Shown one piece after another: positions 39,840-49,325 of a stretch of 64,000 nucleotides of DNA. The position numbers and the translations under genes were made by a program. Numbering within the stretch: position 1 is the first letter of the stretch; each line of letters begins with the position of its first letter. Under the pieces are notes generated by a model. It did not search any database and was not told the origin of the DNA. It was given only the letters and a program-made list of their open reading frames with translations. This stretch comes from Yersinia entomophaga (GTDB taxonomy: Bacteria; Pseudomonadota; Gammaproteobacteria; Enterobacterales; Enterobacteriaceae), in contig NZ_CP010029.1 of the NCBI RefSeq assembly GCF_001656035.1, forward strand, positions 2,243,076 to 2,307,075, written 5' to 3'.

Positions 39840-41540
39840 CTAATCCTTGGGAAAAATGATTTTACCCTGATCGTCTGAAGGGCTGACTTTCTCAGAGATA
39901 TGTAGAATTTCGGTCCTTTTACCCGGAATCGGTAATAAACTAAGTGAACCATTGAAAATACCTGAGAAATAGGCCTTACCACCAATCATACGCTCACCGA
40001 TATTCACTCTATCTTCTGCTAATAACTCTATTTCACGATTATCTGAACCTTGAATACGCTCAAATGTCATTTCTTTTGCCTTAACAATCGCATGTTCTGC
40101 AAAATTGAGCTCACCTAATGTTATGTTTTCTTTTGCTGTCATCTTAATATTTGTAGCATTCACCGAGGCATCACTCCTGGTTTTGGTAATACTTTTTCCA
40201 GCACTCATAATGACCTTCTGTCTAGCACTTAGGCCGTTGGTAGAGATATCGCCAGACATACTAGCCAGATAAACATTGCCTCCAGAAATAGAACCTTCTG
40301 TGACTAAATTATCGACTGGTGCTAAATTTATTGTTCCGTTGGCCTCAAGAGCAGTGGCATTTAACTTACCAAAAGTCTTCATGGTAATATCTTGCTCAGC
40401 TCTAATATCTTTAACAAGCAGTGGATTTCTGGAACCACTACGATATTTAACCGAGTTGATGCCGCTGTCAGCGTTTGCTACAAAACCGCTAGATGCAGAA
40501 TTTACAACACCTTTTAAGGTATCGGTTTTATTGAAATGGTTCTCTAAATAATAATCACCTCCTTTCGTCATTTCATTACCTACAGTGATAGTTTTCGCTA
40601 TAATTTCTGCCCCTGCGTTACTGCTTTGTACTACGCTACCCTCGCTATTTAATACAACATCTTTTGCATTGATCATGCTTTTAATATTAGTTGAAATACC
40701 CGAATTAAGATCAATAGTCCCATTAGGGCTATTCAAACTTCCCGCCAAATGCTCAACACTCTCGCCAATCAATTTAATTCGACCATTATTACTTTCTACG
40801 ACACCAGCATTAATCACATTTCTATTTACCACGGAATACCGCGCATATGGCGCTTCCGGTATTAATCTAATATTTGAGAATGCGTGCCTTTTATCTTGAT
40901 TATTCCAAGATGTTGTATCAACTTTTACCGACATGCCACTATCTCCAACTGATAGTGTCATGTCATCGCCAGCAGCCAATAACACTTCATTTCCTGAATC
41001 AATAACGCCTTCATTACCAACAGCAGCTCCCATCATCACAACATTATCTTTCGCTGTGATTTTTCCCAGGTTAACAACCAAGCCACCACGAGCGTCCCCA
41101 GAAAATGCGATATTTCCACCAGGTGTAGCCATAAAATTATCATTAGTGGAATTCAAGCTAGACAGAACCAAGCTACCTACATCAATTTTGGCACCGTCGG
41201 TAATGGTAACGCCGCGCGGATTAACGACGAAAACCTGTCCGTTAGACAATAAATTACCTTGAATGTAAGTTTCAAATTGTTCGTGAACCCGATTTAAAAC
41301 AGCGGAATTAGTATTAGGTTGTTCAAACTTAACGGTTTCACCTGGTGCTATACCGAAGTTAGTCCAATCAATTACCGCTCTGTCACTATTCTGCGTAATA
41401 ATAGTAGTATTCTCAGGGCTTTTTTCACCAATAATTGCATTACCCGCAGTGACTTCCCCAACGCCTAATGCATAAACTTGGCCACTTAATATAAAGCTAA
41501 TACAAACGGCTAGAGGTTTGGCTATTCTATTACTTTTCAT
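39840..41540 (-). CDS. Short two-partner secretion exoprotein (TpsA)
   Basis: This 566-residue secreted protein has a signal peptide ending near VYA (residue 24). A filamentous-hemagglutinin TPS domain (~25-270) follows, with NTNSAVLNRV (77-86) and NGQVFVVNPRGV (100-111), a variant of the NPNG motif. The rest looks like beta-helix with KDVVLNSEGSV-type repeats. There is no C-terminal Cys pair, RGD or toxin domain. At 566 residues it is short for the class, which is usually well over 1000. A strong AAAGGAG precedes the ATG. It lies downstream of its likely exporter gene. Confidence 0.88.
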   Translation of the reverse strand: MKSNRIAKPLAVCISFILSGQVYALGVGEVTAGNAIIGEKSPENTTIITQNSDRAVIDWTNFGIAPGETVKFEQPNTNSAVLNRVHEQFETYIQGNLLSNGQVFVVNPRGVTITDGAKIDVGSLVLSSLNSTNDNFMATPGGNIAFSGDARGGLVVNLGKITAKDNVVMMGAAVGNEGVIDSGNEVLLAAGDDMTLSVGDSGMSVKVDTTSWNNQDKRHAFSNIRLIPEAPYARYSVVNRNVINAGVVESNNGRIKLIGESVEHLAGSLNSPNGTIDLNSGISTNIKSMINAKDVVLNSEGSVVQSSNAGAEIIAKTITVGNEMTKGGDYYLENHFNKTDTLKGVVNSASSGFVANADSGINSVKYRSGSRNPLLVKDIRAEQDITMKTFGKLNATALEANGTINLAPVDNLVTEGSISGGNVYLASMSGDISTNGLSARQKVIMSAGKSITKTRSDASVNATNIKMTAKENITLGELNFAEHAIVKAKEMTFERIQGSDNREIELLAEDRVNIGERMIGGKAYFSGIFNGSLSLLPIPGKRTEILHISEKVSPSDDQGKIIFPKD

Positions 41541-41721
41541 GATAACTCCTTTATATGCAGCAATATCTATCCCTGATTAGAGATAGCCCCGCGAAATAAT
41601 CGCGTAAGATGTTTATATAAAAATAAATGTCAACTCAGATGATAATTAAAAATAAATAACACAACCAATTTATTCATAAAAATATGATTTAAGTGAAAAC
41701 ATGGTTATTATGAAATTATTA
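41541..41721 (-). other. tpsB-tpsA intergenic spacer
   Basis: This very AT-rich 181-base spacer has a small hairpin (CGCGA / TCGCG) at about 41591-41605 followed on the minus strand by mixed sequence. It could hold a second promoter or a processing site that adjusts tpsA output relative to tpsB. There is no ORF. Confidence 0.4.
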
Positions 41722-43455
41722 TTAGAAATTAATCGAACCGGTTAACCACCATCGGCCACGATCGGTAGCGCCAAGTAAATTATCTACTGCGCCAGCCCGT
41801 CTGGCATAAGTAATATCAATGTTTCCTCGATCGTGCTGATAAGTCAGCCCTGCTCCATAACCTTGTAATAAAACATGATTAGATTGACCGATTCCTTTAT
41901 TTGCCAGTAAAGAGCCTTGGGCGTAATCATAGAAAGCATGAGTACTGATTCCAGGATATAACGTAGTTAGATCCAGGCGTAATGCTGGGGATAGGGAAAA
42001 ACCTCGGTCTACGCTAATCGTATTCACATCATAAGCCCGGACAATCGATGGACCACCTAGCGCCATTTTTTCCACGCCGTCCATATTCTGATGACTAAAT
42101 TGCCCGGAGGCACGCAGACTAGCGCCAAAATAATCGTTGAGTCGCTGTAATCCCATACCCTGGGCTTCCCACTTCCAAAATTCCCCACGGTTAGGATTAT
42201 CTTGCTGCGCATCCCTTAACTTTCCACGAGTTAATCCTGCACGATAGTTAAAAATATTAGGTTGTCCAAACCATCGGTGACGAAAGTCCCCATTGAGACT
42301 CAAACTTATAGAGTCTTGCTCACGGTGAGAAATGAAGGTCAATATTTTATCCCTCATCCACTTATAATCCCCCTGTACACCCAGAGATAAATTATTGCCC
42401 GCAGTACGGATAACCGGCCAAGAGCTATAAATCGAGAGCACATCAGCATTACTGTCGATAAAACCGGTAAATCTTCCCCCCGGCTGCGACTCAACCCGAC
42501 TATAAGAAATACCGCCCCGTGCGCCTTGATAACCTAAGGGTAAATCATAGGCAATATTGCCCAGGATAGTTTTGGCATCATTGGAATCTTTATTTTGCAG
42601 GAACTGAGGAACATAGAGCACCATTCCCTGTAAGCGATCCGCCGATCCTGTTGGGTTATTAATGGTCATTCGAGCAAAAGTCCGGATGCGGCCGGAATAA
42701 CGCCCCCCATGATTATCCATCATCAAACGTCCGCTAATCACTGGCTCTGATGCCACGCTCACGCTCAGCTGCGAGCTCCCTACCTGTTCACCCGGTGATA
42801 ATATTGAAGTTAATGGCCCGATTCCTGGCTGATCCCCTAAGCGCAGCAGCGCGCTTTCCATTTGACTAATATCTTCAGGTTGCTTATTCCCTGCCTGTAG
42901 GAATTTATTTATCAAACTATCGCGCACGTTAGATTGATTGTTGTGTAGATGAATTTTCTCTAACTGCCCTTGCACCACCTGAATATAAACATGACCTTCA
43001 GTAATATCTTGTTCTGGCAAATAAGCAAAACTAAGAAGGTCGCCACTTTTGCGCATTATCCTTTCTATTTCCAATGGAATAGCCTGTAGCTGGGATAAGC
43101 TCATATTCTGATTCTGTCGCGCGGCTAATAGCGTATTTACTTGTTCCCGATAGCGCTCCGGTAAAGATTTCACACCTAGCGTTGCCACTCGCAGCATTTG
43201 CCCCGTGTCGCTTTTCGAATTGGATTTTTCGCGTTGGTCAATGACTGGTTTCTGCTGCACCCTCGTTGTTTCTTGGGACAATAGTTGTTCATTATCTTGT
43301 AAAATAGCCGCGCTACCTGTAACGACTCCTGATAAAGACGGGGTATTTGCCCAACTTTTCTGATTCAAACCTAATAACACGAAATAAAATAAAAAGTAAT
43401 GAATAGAGTGAGTAATAAATCTATTATTTTCGCGCATGGGAGAATATCCAGTCAT
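41722..43455 (-). CDS. Two-partner secretion outer-membrane transporter (TpsB, ShlB/FhaC family)
   Basis: This 577-residue outer-membrane protein has an N-terminal signal sequence (~1-37) and POTRA domains (~95-250). A 16-strand-type barrel ends in the terminal Phe (GSINF). The conserved lid-loop motif appears as VRAYD (472-476), equivalent to the family's VRGY/VRAYP. It should export the adjacent TpsA. ATG 43455 is supported by AAGGAAC nine bases before it. A second in-frame ATG six codons later is possible. The gene is upstream of tpsA on the same strand. Confidence 0.9.
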   Translation of the reverse strand: MTGYSPMRENNRFITHSIHYFLFYFVLLGLNQKSWANTPSLSGVVTGSAAILQDNEQLLSQETTRVQQKPVIDQREKSNSKSDTGQMLRVATLGVKSLPERYREQVNTLLAARQNQNMSLSQLQAIPLEIERIMRKSGDLLSFAYLPEQDITEGHVYIQVVQGQLEKIHLHNNQSNVRDSLINKFLQAGNKQPEDISQMESALLRLGDQPGIGPLTSILSPGEQVGSSQLSVSVASEPVISGRLMMDNHGGRYSGRIRTFARMTINNPTGSADRLQGMVLYVPQFLQNKDSNDAKTILGNIAYDLPLGYQGARGGISYSRVESQPGGRFTGFIDSNADVLSIYSSWPVIRTAGNNLSLGVQGDYKWMRDKILTFISHREQDSISLSLNGDFRHRWFGQPNIFNYRAGLTRGKLRDAQQDNPNRGEFWKWEAQGMGLQRLNDYFGASLRASGQFSHQNMDGVEKMALGGPSIVRAYDVNTISVDRGFSLSPALRLDLTTLYPGISTHAFYDYAQGSLLANKGIGQSNHVLLQGYGAGLTYQHDRGNIDITYARRAGAVDNLLGATDRGRWWLTGSINF

Positions 43456-44035
43456 ATTATAAGTTCCTTTTAAATGCGCATTATCACTCCTTGCATTCCA
43501 ATTAATGACATTGATAGATATTAATCATATAAATATCCATACTAGATCATCAAAGTTAACAATGGATGCTTTGCGTTTTAATATTTAAATAAATAATATC
43601 ATTTCAACGTAGCCACATCATTAACTCACTACTTAATGACAATTTCAATTAATTAACCGCAGCAAGCTTTAATTAAGAATATTCTGCACTAAAATATTTA
43701 CTATATAAATATAAGCAATGAAACACAATGTAATACATATAAATAAAATTTGTATCATGAAATTAAACATGGGTTTTTGTTATGTATTTAAAAATAATTA
43801 CCAGCATGATTCGGATGGGAAATAAAAATTAATAATATTATCAAATGAATAGGGTAGAAAAATAAAAAAATTGTAACAATCAAGTCAACTATATTCATCG
43901 CGATCTATACATAAATAGCTATAATGACTGACTTATCTTCGTGTAAGCGCAGATATTGGCACAGGTTAGCTATTGAACAAATAAATTATTTTAATTTGTT
44001 ATAGTTACAACCCGTTATTTTGATCAAGGATATCG
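43456..44035. promoter_or_regulatory. AT-rich divergent region upstream of tpsB
   Basis: These 580 bases are strongly AT-rich compared with the surrounding core genes and hold no supported ORF. They contain the promoters of tpsB (leftward) and of the small exported protein (rightward). The composition resembles H-NS-silenced accessory promoters. No specific operator was identified. Confidence 0.45.
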
Positions 44036-44524
44036 ATGATGAAAACCCCTTTGCTATTACTCGCCGGTGGTTTACTGGTCACCAGTTTCAGTTCTCTGGC
44101 TATGTCACTGAATTATCAGGAAGTAGGCTACAACATTGAAGCACGAGGAGCCAAAGCGGTAGTAGCAGAACTGGCTAAATCCGGGCAACTGTCGGCGGTA
44201 GAAAATAATATCAAGCTGGGTGATGATAACTGGATTGCGATGGCGCCGAAGCTAGTAGAAGGTGGGAATCAGAAATTTGCGCAAGGCGTTAAATCAGCAC
44301 TGTCTTCAGCCCTGATTTATAATCCAGCGGCGGTCTTGAAGGCCGTAGGCGATAGCCATTCGTTAACTTTGTCCGACGTCTGTACTGCTCCGACTGATGC
44401 AACAGATAGCACCGCCAAAATCAACTTCAAACAACGGGCTTCCAGAACTCTATCGACTATCAGAAATAGCGATATGATGACCACGCGGGATAGTTGCATC
44501 GCCGAATTGCAGAAGCTGTCTTAA
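44036..44524 (+). CDS. Unrecognised small exported protein
   Basis: This 162-residue protein begins with a signal peptide (KTPLLLLAGGLLVTSFSSLA, cleavage near residue 22). The mature part is about 140 residues, Ala/Ser-rich and probably helical, with two cysteines (SDVCTAP and DSCIAE) that could form a disulfide. AAGGA precedes two adjacent ATGs (44036 and 44039). I do not recognise the family. It is divergent from tpsB and convergent with sspB, so it may belong to the accessory block or be an independent periplasmic protein. Confidence 0.7.
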   Translation: MMKTPLLLLAGGLLVTSFSSLAMSLNYQEVGYNIEARGAKAVVAELAKSGQLSAVENNIKLGDDNWIAMAPKLVEGGNQKFAQGVKSALSSALIYNPAAVLKAVGDSHSLTLSDVCTAPTDATDSTAKINFKQRASRTLSTIRNSDMMTTRDSCIAELQKLS

Positions 44525-44551
44525 CGATCGGCTTTTGAGCCAGAAACAACA

Positions 44552-44575
44552 AGGGCGGCCTAAGCCGCCCTATAA
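44552..44575. terminator. Terminator between the small exported protein gene and sspB
   Basis: A perfect eight-base-pair stem (AGGGCGGC / GCCGCCCT) with a CTAA loop lies between the two convergent genes, 28 bases after one and 28 before the other. AT-rich flanks lie on both sides. Confidence 0.75.
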
Positions 44576-44598
44576 TAATACGCAGAACACTCGGATTA

Positions 44599-45108
44599 TT
44601 ATTTCACAACCCGTAATGCAGGCCGTCCACCCCGTGGAGGCTGCGGAGGCTCATCATCCGGTTTGCTGCTGTCCAGCTTTGCCTGAGTCTCATCGGTGAC
44701 CAGCACCAGGCTTTCGCTCGGCGCGTTTTCTTCGTTCTGGTCATCCATCTCGGCAAAATAACCTTCTGCGTCGGCATCATAAGCCGCTTCAGGTTCAAAC
44801 ATCGTACCCGCGCCGTTTTCTCTGGCATAAATAGCCAGAACTGCGCCCATAGGTACAACAACCTGACGAGGTACACCGCCAAAACGGGCATTGAAACGGA
44901 CATCTTCATTACCCAGTTCCAGATTACCCACCGCCCGCGGCGCGACATTCAATACAATTTGACCATCACGGGCAAATTCCATTGGAACCTCTACGTCGGG
45001 CAGCGTCACATCTACCACTAGATGCGGTGTAAGCTCGTTATCAATCAGCCAATCATAAAATGCGCGCAGCAGGTAAGGACGGCGCGGAGACATATCTGAC
45101 ATCTCCAT
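44599..45108 (-). CDS. sspB: ClpXP specificity-enhancing factor SspB
   Basis: This 169-residue adaptor delivers ssrA-tagged proteins to ClpXP. The N-terminal folded domain (to ~115; RPYLLRAFYDWLIDN, HLVVDVTLP) binds the tag. An acidic disordered linker follows, then the C-terminal ClpX-docking tail GGRPALRVVK. ATG 45108 aligns with the E. coli start. The frame's first ATG (45114) overlaps the sspA stop. It is cotranscribed with sspA. Confidence 0.96.
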   Translation of the reverse strand: MEMSDMSPRRPYLLRAFYDWLIDNELTPHLVVDVTLPDVEVPMEFARDGQIVLNVAPRAVGNLELGNEDVRFNARFGGVPRQVVVPMGAVLAIYARENGAGTMFEPEAAYDADAEGYFAEMDDQNEENAPSESLVLVTDETQAKLDSSKPDDEPPQPPRGGRPALRVVK

Positions 45109-45113
45109 AACCA

Positions 45114-45755
45114 TTAACCTTGAATGCGCAAACGCATTTCGCGCTCAGGTTCAGTCAGCGAGGCCAGGAATGCATCACGTTCGAACACGCGAGTCATGTA
45201 GCCTTTCAATTCTTTTGAACCAGCGCCGCTCAGCTCAATACCCAGTTCAGGTAAACGCCACAGCAGCGGTGCCAGGTAACAGTCAACCAAGCTAAATTCT
45301 TCGCTCATGAAATAAGGCGTCTGACCAAAGATTGGAGCAATGGCCAACAGCTCTTCGCGCAGCTGGCGACGGGCTGATTCTGCTTCCTGACCGGTTTTTT
45401 GCTCGATTTTGTACATCAGTGAATACCAGTTTTTCTCGATACGCAGCATCATCAAACGGCTTTCACCACGGGCAACCGGATACACAGGCATTAATGGAGG
45501 ATGCGGGAAGCGCTCATCAAGGTATTCCATGATGATACGGGATTCATACAGAGTCAGCTCGCGATCGACCAGCGTAGGTACCGTTTGGTACGGGTTGAGG
45601 TCAATCAGGTCCTGCGGCAGGTTATCCATCTCAACCTGCTCAATCTCAACGCTGACACCTTTCTCCGCCAGTACGATACGTACTTGATGGCTAAAAATGT
45701 CGGTCGGGCCAGAGAACAGCGTCATTACCGAACGTTTGTTGGCAGCGACAGCCAT
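45114..45755 (-). CDS. sspA: Stringent starvation protein A
   Basis: This 213-residue protein has a glutathione S-transferase fold without GST activity and binds RNA polymerase as a global regulator under starvation and acid stress. It matches E. coli SspA (212 residues) including FSGPTDIFSHQVRIVLAEKG and PHPPLMPVYPVARGESR. The PHP surface patch needed for polymerase binding is present. ATG 45755 follows GGAGG; the frame's earlier start adds four residues and lacks support. Confidence 0.97.
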   Translation of the reverse strand: MAVAANKRSVMTLFSGPTDIFSHQVRIVLAEKGVSVEIEQVEMDNLPQDLIDLNPYQTVPTLVDRELTLYESRIIMEYLDERFPHPPLMPVYPVARGESRLMMLRIEKNWYSLMYKIEQKTGQEAESARRQLREELLAIAPIFGQTPYFMSEEFSLVDCYLAPLLWRLPELGIELSGAGSKELKGYMTRVFERDAFLASLTEPEREMRLRIQG

Positions 45756-46071
45756 GAAAACCTCCAAGTTTATCTAGAAAACAGTGCGAATAGCCAACAC
45801 AACGGTTGCTATCCTGAGTAGTTTTACCGCCAGTTCACTGTCTCGACCAATACGCCGTTAATAAGCCTTGGTCGAGATAATCATTCAGCCAGGGAGATAA
45901 ACGGACGTCAGCAGCTCGGCGAACAGGCACAAAAGTGTGTGATAGTTTACCAGATTTTGCTTGTTTTGTGGGGATGGTGCAGTGATTTCATGGTGATTTG
46001 TCTGACGACTCGCAGTTTAGACCGCATAATCGCAGCCCCCAATAGGGATTACTCGAATTTTAGGCATAAAA
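45756..46071 (-). promoter_or_regulatory. sspA promoter/leader region with inverted repeat
   Basis: This 316-base region lies between the rpsI terminator and sspA. It contains a perfect ten-base inverted repeat, TCTCGACCAA (45841-45850) and TTGGTCGAGA (45868-45877), about 90 bases before the sspA start. No gene is supported. The -10/-35 elements were not assigned. Confidence 0.4.
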
Positions 46072-46097
46072 AAACCCGGTGAGGCACCGGGTTTTTA
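46072..46097. terminator. Terminator of rplM-rpsI
   Basis: A seven-to-eight-base-pair stem (ACCCGGT / ACCGGGT) is flanked on the minus strand by a run of seven T residues and on the plus strand by TTTTT. It ends the ribosomal protein operon 31 bases after rpsI. Confidence 0.92.
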
Positions 46098-46127
46098 GCA
46101 TTAATATGATGCCGTAAAGGCAAAAAA

Positions 46128-47138
<1,011 letters not shown>

Positions 47139-47291
47139 GAGAAGTCGGTTGCAAAGATCGAACTGTTTTTGGCGTGAGAAGCATAAAATTACAGGTGTTC
47201 AATCGGGCGATCAACGATCGCCCTGGCGCAGAATAGCATGTTTAACCAGCAATGTGCGAGCAACGACGTCAATATACTGCAACCTGACGTT

Positions 47292-48419
47292 TTACGGCAG
47301 ATGAGGCAGTTTAAGGTACTCTTCGCTCTGCATCTCTTGTAGGCGCGATAAACAGCGTTGATACTCGAATTTTAAGCGCTCCCCCTGATAAATTTCAAAC
47401 ATCGATGCTTCTGCAGAGATAATTAACTTCACTCGACGTTCGTAAAACTCATCAACCAACGCTAAAAACCGGCGTGCGGCATTTTCTTCCTTTGCCGTCA
47501 TCAGGCGCAAATTGTGAAGTAATACCGTGTGATACTCGCGGGACAGCGCTATGTAATCCAACTGACTGCGAGCTTCTTCACATAATGTATGGAAATCTAC
47601 CGCCAGCACGCCATCAGCAGCGCTAATAGCTGCCAGCGGGCGATGATTAATCTCCAAAACCGGCTTTTCTTCCCCCACTTTCCCCGCCAGTTTAATAAAC
47701 ATCTGACGCATATTTTGTTCGGTTTGCGGGTTTAACGGCGTGAGATACAAGTGTGCCTGCGTGAGTGTCCGTAACCGATAATCAATACCGGCATCGACGT
47801 TCATCACTTCGCAATATTCTTTAATCAGGGCAATAGCGGGAATGAAGCGCGCTCGCTGTAAACCGTTTTGATAGAGATTGTCCGGCGGTATGTTAGAGGT
47901 GGCAATCAACGTGATACCGCGAGCAAACAGAGCCTGCAGCAGCGTAGCCAGCAGCATGGCGTCGGTGATATCCGAAACAAAGAATTCATCAAAGCACAAC
48001 ACATCGGTTTGAGCTTTAAATCCGTCGGCAATTATTTCCAGCGGATTTTCATGGCCTTGCAGTTCGGCCAATTCCTGATGAACCCGCAGCATAAAGCGAT
48101 GAAAATGCAGCCGAAGCTTACGATCGCCGGGCAAACTGTGGAAAAACAGATCCATTAGCCAGGTTTTTCCGCGCCCAACGCCGCCCCACATATATAACCC
48201 CTGTACTGGGGGAGTGACCGCTAAAGCGTGGTTTCTTCCTAATAAACGACTCAGGCGACCACGCAGACCCAGCGTGGGTGTCGGCCGATTTGCCCGCTCA
48301 CACAAAGCCAAATAAATCTGTTCCAGTTGCTCAACCGCTTGACGCTGAACCTCGTCGGGCTGATATTCTCCAGCGGCTAAAGCCTGCTGATAACGTGCTG
48401 TAGGTGTACTAGGTTGCAT
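47292..48419 (-). CDS. zapE: Cell division ATPase ZapE
   Basis: This 375-residue AFG1-like AAA+ ATPase associates with the Z ring and is needed for division under oxygen limitation and heat. The Walker A motif is GGVGRGKTW and the Walker B region is DVLCFDEFFVSD. The C-terminus QSEEYLKLPHLP matches the family. ATG 48419 gives exactly the E. coli length. The frame's earliest start is a TTG four codons upstream. It is divergent from zapG. Confidence 0.97.
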   Translation of the reverse strand: MQPSTPTARYQQALAAGEYQPDEVQRQAVEQLEQIYLALCERANRPTPTLGLRGRLSRLLGRNHALAVTPPVQGLYMWGGVGRGKTWLMDLFFHSLPGDRKLRLHFHRFMLRVHQELAELQGHENPLEIIADGFKAQTDVLCFDEFFVSDITDAMLLATLLQALFARGITLIATSNIPPDNLYQNGLQRARFIPAIALIKEYCEVMNVDAGIDYRLRTLTQAHLYLTPLNPQTEQNMRQMFIKLAGKVGEEKPVLEINHRPLAAISAADGVLAVDFHTLCEEARSQLDYIALSREYHTVLLHNLRLMTAKEENAARRFLALVDEFYERRVKLIISAEASMFEIYQGERLKFEYQRCLSRLQEMQSEEYLKLPHLP

Positions 48420-48642
48420 GTTTTTCAACAATCCCTGATAAAATATTTATCTGTTTTTCGCTGCGCTTTTATGCTGATTTATCTGGTAATCGACGCATTT
48501 AACGACGGTAATGCCATCGGAAAAAGTATGATAACCATAGGCAAAGTTGCATCAGGATTCCACTCTGACAAGGTTAACGGTTATAGTGGGTATTATTAGT
48601 GAAAAAGCCCTACCGAACAATGAAGTCAAAAAAGGAGTCATT

Positions 48643-49047
48643 ATGACCTGGGAGTATGCGCTTATTGGATTAGTTGTTGGTATCGCCATCGGTGCGGTAG
48701 CCATGCGCTTTGGCAATCGTAAATTGCGTCAGCAGCAAGTGCTGCAAAACGAACTGGAAAAGAGCAAATCCGATCTGGAAGAATATCGTCAGGAGTTGGT
48801 TGGTCATTTCGCCCGCAGTGCGGAATTGCTGGACAATATGGCTCGTGACTATCGTCAGCTGTATCAGCACATGGCGAAAAGCTCGAATAACCTGCTGCCT
48901 GATTTACCAATGCAGGACAACCCGTTCCGCTACCGTTTGACCGAATCCGAAGCGGATAACGATCAGGCACCGGTAAAAATGCCGCCGCGCGATTATTCCG
49001 AAGGGGCGTCCGGTTTGCTGCGTCCTGAACATCAAACCCGCGATTAA
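48643..49047 (+). CDS. zapG: Z-ring-associated protein ZapG (YhcB)
   Basis: This 134-residue inner-membrane protein has one N-terminal helix (residues ~4-22, ALIGLVVGIAIGAVAM). A cytoplasmic coiled coil follows, then a disordered C-terminus with the family block MPPRDYSEGASGLL. DUF1043/YhcB proteins connect cell division, peptidoglycan and lipid synthesis. AAAAGGAG precedes ATG 48643; the upstream extension of the frame is unrelated. Confidence 0.95.
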   Translation: MTWEYALIGLVVGIAIGAVAMRFGNRKLRQQQVLQNELEKSKSDLEEYRQELVGHFARSAELLDNMARDYRQLYQHMAKSSNNLLPDLPMQDNPFRYRLTESEADNDQAPVKMPPRDYSEGASGLLRPEHQTRD

Positions 49048-49068
49048 TCTGACCTATCAATATGTTGT

Positions 49069-49104
49069 CCAGATAGCGCACTCCCCCGCGCTATCTGGTT
49101 ATCT
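49069..49104 (+). terminator. Terminator of zapG
   Basis: A perfect eleven-base-pair stem (CCAGATAGCGC / GCGCTATCTGG) is followed by TTATCTTTA about 20 bases after zapG. The remaining ~220 bases before degQ hold no gene. Confidence 0.8.
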
Positions 49105-49325
49105 TTAATTTACCCTTCTTTTACAGTTCTATACTTACCACTCCTTGAATCACCGACCCCCGATCCCTATATGATGGAATATCACGTGGTCGCTTCTGGC
49201 GGTAATCGCAGTAGCTTTTTGAAATAAGTGAATTTTTTACCGGTCCAACGGTCTTAGCTTTCAGTGGGCCTATGCCGCAATATCACTAATTCATTCACCG
49301 TTAGGTATTGAGAGAGTTTAATCCA

